Source: Rhizobium sp. Root1212
Lineage (GTDB): Bacteria; Pseudomonadota; Alphaproteobacteria; Rhizobiales; Rhizobiaceae
DNA: 64,000 nucleotides
Assembly (NCBI RefSeq): GCF_001424985.1
Contig: NZ_LMDA01000026.1
Coordinates: 124,001-188,000 of the forward strand
Reading direction: 5' to 3'
Below the pieces are notes generated by a model. That model had not been told where the DNA came from. It made no database searches and was given only the letters and a program-made list of their open reading frames with translations. Of the stretch, positions 61,294 through 64,000 are shown piece by piece. Each line of letters opens with the position of its first letter. Positions within the stretch are counted from its first letter, which is position 1. The position numbers and the translations under genes were made by a program.

Positions 61294-63606
61294 CTAGAAT
61301 TCCTGCCACTCGTCCTGCGCAAGCGCCGTGTTGCCGGCGACCCGCGGGATGGCGGCGCGGGGCGCCTTGTAGCTACTGCGCGGGGCAGCCTGCGTGCGGG
61401 CGGCAGGCTGGGTGGTCGTGGTATTTGCGCCGGCGCGGAAGCGTGCGACGAGCGATTTCAGCATCTGGGCCTCGTCGTTCAGCGTCATCGAAGCGGCGGT
61501 GGTTTCCTCGACCATGGCGGCGTTCTGCTGGGTCACCTGGTCCATCTGGTTGACGGCGGAGTTGATTTCCTTGAGGCCGACGGCCTGTTCGGAAGCAGAC
61601 GACGAGATCTGGCGGATGAGGCCGTTGATCTGGATGACCTGCTCGGCGATGTTTTCCAGTGCATCGCCGGCCCTGCCGACGAGATCGACACCGTCGCGGA
61701 CCTGCACCTCGGAGGTGTTGATCAGGGCCTTGATTTCCTTGGCCGCCTTGGCAGAGCGCTGGGCGAGTTCGCGCACTTCCTGGGCGACGACGGCAAAGCC
61801 CTTGCCGGCTTCACCGGCGCGCGCGGCTTCGACACCGGCGTTCAAGGCGAGCAGGTTGGTCTGGAAGGCGATCTCGTCGATGACGCCGATGATATTGGAG
61901 ATTTCGCGCGACGAGTGCTCGATGCCGTGCATGGCGGCGATGGCCTTCTGCACGACTTCGCCGGACTTGCTGGCGTCGCCGCTTGCCGTTTCCACGGACT
62001 TGGCGGCGATGCGCGCGTTGTCGGCGCTGGAATTGACCTGCGAGGTCAGTTCGTCGAGCGCGGCTGCGGTCTCTTCCAGGCTCGCGGCCTGCTGTTCGGT
62101 GCGGTGCGAGAGGTCGGCCGCGCCTCGGGAAATTTCGCTCGTGCCGCCGCCGATATTGCCGACCGAGGTGTTGACCGTCTGGATCGTTTCTTCGAGGCTG
62201 GCGATGGCGGAGTTGAAATCGGTCTTCAGCTTGCCGTACTCGCCGGGAAAATCGCCGGAAAGACGGAAGGTGAGGTTGCCCGACGAGAGCTGCGCAAGGC
62301 CGTCGCCGAGACGGGCGACGATGTCGCGCTGAAGGGCATTCGACTGGGCGCGTTCGGTTTCCGCGCGACCGCGCTCGGCCTCGGTGAGCTGACGCTGGCT
62401 GTTAGCTTCGGCTTCGAGACGCTTGGTATCGGCAAGCTGATGGCGGAAGCCTTCGAGCGCCTTGGCGACGGAGCCGGTCTCGTCCGAACGGTCCTGCCCG
62501 GCGATCGGCTGGGTATAGGTGCCTTTGCCGAGGGTGGCGACGTCGGCGACGAGGCTGGCCAGCGGCTTCTGGACGAAGGTGCGCACGGCGAGATAGAGGC
62601 CGGCGAGAACGGCGCCGAGAACGATCAGGCCGCCGATGATCATCATATAGGTCTGGGCGTTGACCGGGGCGGCAATGGCCGCATGCGGCACATCGATGAG
62701 CACGACCCAGGTCGTGCCGACATCCGGCAGCGCGAAGGGATAGACGATACGGTCGAACGACGCGAAGTCGTCGAAGGACAGGTTTTCGATACGACCGGGC
62801 TTGCCGGAGGCGAGCGACTGCTTGACGATATCGGCGCCGTCGCCCTCGTAATCCTTCATCAGCAGATCGCCGGTCGGACCGACGATCCACTGGCCGGATT
62901 GCGACAGCAAGAGGACGCGGCCGGTGTCGAAGGGCTTCAGCTGGCTGAGCTTGTCGTGGAACGTCTGCAGCGAGATGTCGACGCCGGTGACGCCGATCAG
63001 CTTGCCGTCGTCCTTCACCGGATAGGCGATGGATGCCATGGTGAAATCGACGCCGGTTGAGCTTTCCACATAGGGCTGGGTTATGATGCCCTTGCCGGTC
63101 TGGGCGGCCAGCGAATACCATTCGGCGACATAATCGGACTTGAAGGTGGAAAGCTTGGCCGAGCCGTCCGGCTGGCGTGTCCAGAACAGGTTGAACGATC
63201 CGTCCTTGTAGGTGCCCGCTTCGAGCTGTTCGGGCGTTTCCGGCGACTTGCCGTCGAAGGCGTTCGGCGCTTCGGCAAACCATGCGCCGAACGCGAAGCT
63301 GTTTTTATCGAGGCTCGTTCTGGTGATATCGACGACTTCCCTGCGGTCGAGATGACCGCCGGCGCGGCCCTGTTCGATGACGCCCGACATGGAGCGCGCC
63401 GCGCTGACGATCTGGCCTACGTCCGTCGCGATGTCGGCCGCGATCGCCTTGGCTTCGGTATTGGCCTGCGCGTAGACGAGATCGGAAACGCGGCTCTGGG
63501 TCTCGCCAATCAGGACGGTGTTGGAGGAAAGCATGACCAAGGCAATGGTGCCGCCGGTGACCGCGATGAGCTTCGTCGCAAGCGACTTTGGCTTGAACTT
63601 GAACAT
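61294..63606 (-). CDS. Methyl-accepting chemotaxis protein with periplasmic sensor domain
   Basis: 770 residues. Membrane segment about 14-32, a double-Cache-type ligand domain ([38 protein letters not shown]), second membrane segment near 310-335, HAMP, and a signalling domain with [19 protein letters not shown] and [18 protein letters not shown]. The C-terminal EWQEF is a CheR/CheB-docking pentapeptide, so it should undergo adaptation methylation. The ATG at 63606 follows GTGAGGA; the upstream extension is rejected. Ligand unknown; Cache receptors commonly sense amino acids or organic acids. Confidence 0.92.
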   Translation of the reverse strand: MFKFKPKSLATKLIAVTGGTIALVMLSSNTVLIGETQSRVSDLVYAQANTEAKAIAADIATDVGQIVSAARSMSGVIEQGRAGGHLDRREVVDITRTSLDKNSFAFGAWFAEAPNAFDGKSPETPEQLEAGTYKDGSFNLFWTRQPDGSAKLSTFKSDYVAEWYSLAAQTGKGIITQPYVESSTGVDFTMASIAYPVKDDGKLIGVTGVDISLQTFHDKLSQLKPFDTGRVLLLSQSGQWIVGPTGDLLMKDYEGDGADIVKQSLASGKPGRIENLSFDDFASFDRIVYPFALPDVGTTWVVLIDVPHAAIAAPVNAQTYMMIIGGLIVLGAVLAGLYLAVRTFVQKPLASLVADVATLGKGTYTQPIAGQDRSDETGSVAKALEGFRHQLADTKRLEAEANSQRQLTEAERGRAETERAQSNALQRDIVARLGDGLAQLSSGNLTFRLSGDFPGEYGKLKTDFNSAIASLEETIQTVNTSVGNIGGGTSEISRGAADLSHRTEQQAASLEETAAALDELTSQVNSSADNARIAAKSVETASGDASKSGEVVQKAIAAMHGIEHSSREISNIIGVIDEIAFQTNLLALNAGVEAARAGEAGKGFAVVAQEVRELAQRSAKAAKEIKALINTSEVQVRDGVDLVGRAGDALENIAEQVIQINGLIRQISSSASEQAVGLKEINSAVNQMDQVTQQNAAMVEETTAASMTLNDEAQMLKSLVARFRAGANTTTTQPAARTQAAPRSSYKAPRAAIPRVAGNTALAQDEWQEF

Positions 63607-64000
63607 GAAATCCTCACGATAAAAACGTCCGCGGTTAAGCGGCTGCAAAAGGCACATTCATTTTTGAGGGGCTCCGTCATGGAGGGCGGGCGCACGACCG
63701 GCGCCAGAGACGCACAGGTCCGCAAAAGCCTGACGCCCAAAAATATTTTATCGACTAAAATTATTAATAAACAGCCAAGCCTCGCTGCTGCGGAGAAACA
63801 GCGGGATTGGCAAGAACTGCCTGATACCGGCAGTCGATGAAAATCGGTGGATGTCTTGTGAAGGCGGCAGCTATTTTTGTCACCGTCCGCCGTTGCGAAG
63901 AAGCATCACCCGCTATGATACGGTTAAAACGATTATATTAGCACTTTCATTACGCTCCTGTGCTCTTATTCTCCATGTCTGAGTGTTCCCGGTTTCCGGG
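63607..64000. other. Region upstream of the chemoreceptor gene to the window end
   Basis: 394 bp without a convincing gene. It includes AT-rich stretches near 63738-63775 and 63918-63950 that may hold promoters. No repeat or RNA gene recognised. Confidence 0.4.

Noticed and set aside
1-64000. CRISPR arrays, rRNA, tRNA genes or complete insertion sequences
   Set aside because: No regularly spaced direct repeats, no RNA gene signatures and no transposase-like protein were recognised; the only mobile-type gene is the tyrosine recombinase.

Overview
The window reads as part of a repABC secondary replicon (chromid or megaplasmid) of an alphaproteobacterium, most likely Rhizobiaceae. The reasons are a complete repA-repB-repC operon with its antisense RNA and two parS-type palindromes, rhizobial palindromic repeats (RIME-like), high GC coding sequence, and a dense load of transport and catabolic operons. 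No rRNA, tRNA or CRISPR array was seen, and the genus cannot be settled from the sequence alone.

Layout. 1-2.1 kb (minus): the edge of an oxygenase operon in which the Rieske domain and the catalytic domain are encoded by separate genes, then an acylphosphatase-like protein and a DUF488 protein. 2.1-8.1 kb: a GntR/FCD regulator divergent from pxpA, a fused pxpB-pxpC, a biotin carboxylase/biotin-carrier fusion and a DUF1989 protein; together these carry the same domain set as urea carboxylase plus PxpA. 8.1-13.5 kb: the repABC replication/partition module followed by an AbrB/PIN toxin-antitoxin pair. 13.5-18.1 kb (minus): a small unknown protein, a large RTX calcium-binding protein and a tyrosine recombinase.

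18.2-40.1 kb is a block devoted to nucleobase-like or N-heteroaromatic compounds. On the minus strand lie a cytosine-deaminase-like amidohydrolase, two BMP-type binding proteins, two permeases, a double ABC ATPase and a LysR regulator, then a class II aldolase and a second LysR. Divergent on the plus strand are an NCS2 permease, a three-subunit molybdenum hydroxylase, a COG0523 metallochaperone GTPase, two tandem amidohydrolase-superfamily paralogues (the first without the HxH metal motif), UbiD, UbiX and XdhC. This looks like an uptake, hydroxylation, ring-processing and decarboxylation route whose substrate I cannot name. It is the best candidate for an undescribed system here.

40.1-45.3 kb: arginase and ornithine cyclodeaminase divergent from an Lrp/AsnC regulator, then a beta-helix protein and a membrane protein of unknown role. 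45.5-47.4 kb: a VOC protein and an exopolyphosphatase. 47.5-57 kb: a sugar-uptake unit in which a hybrid histidine kinase, an OmpR-type regulator and a periplasmic binding protein (Tor-like trio) flank an RbsA/RbsC/RbsB-type ABC transporter and a PfkB sugar kinase. 57.3-64 kb: a lone glgC, a DUF2325 protein under a 19-bp-arm palindrome resembling a molybdate (ModE/Mo-box) site, a bestrophin-like channel and a dCache chemoreceptor.
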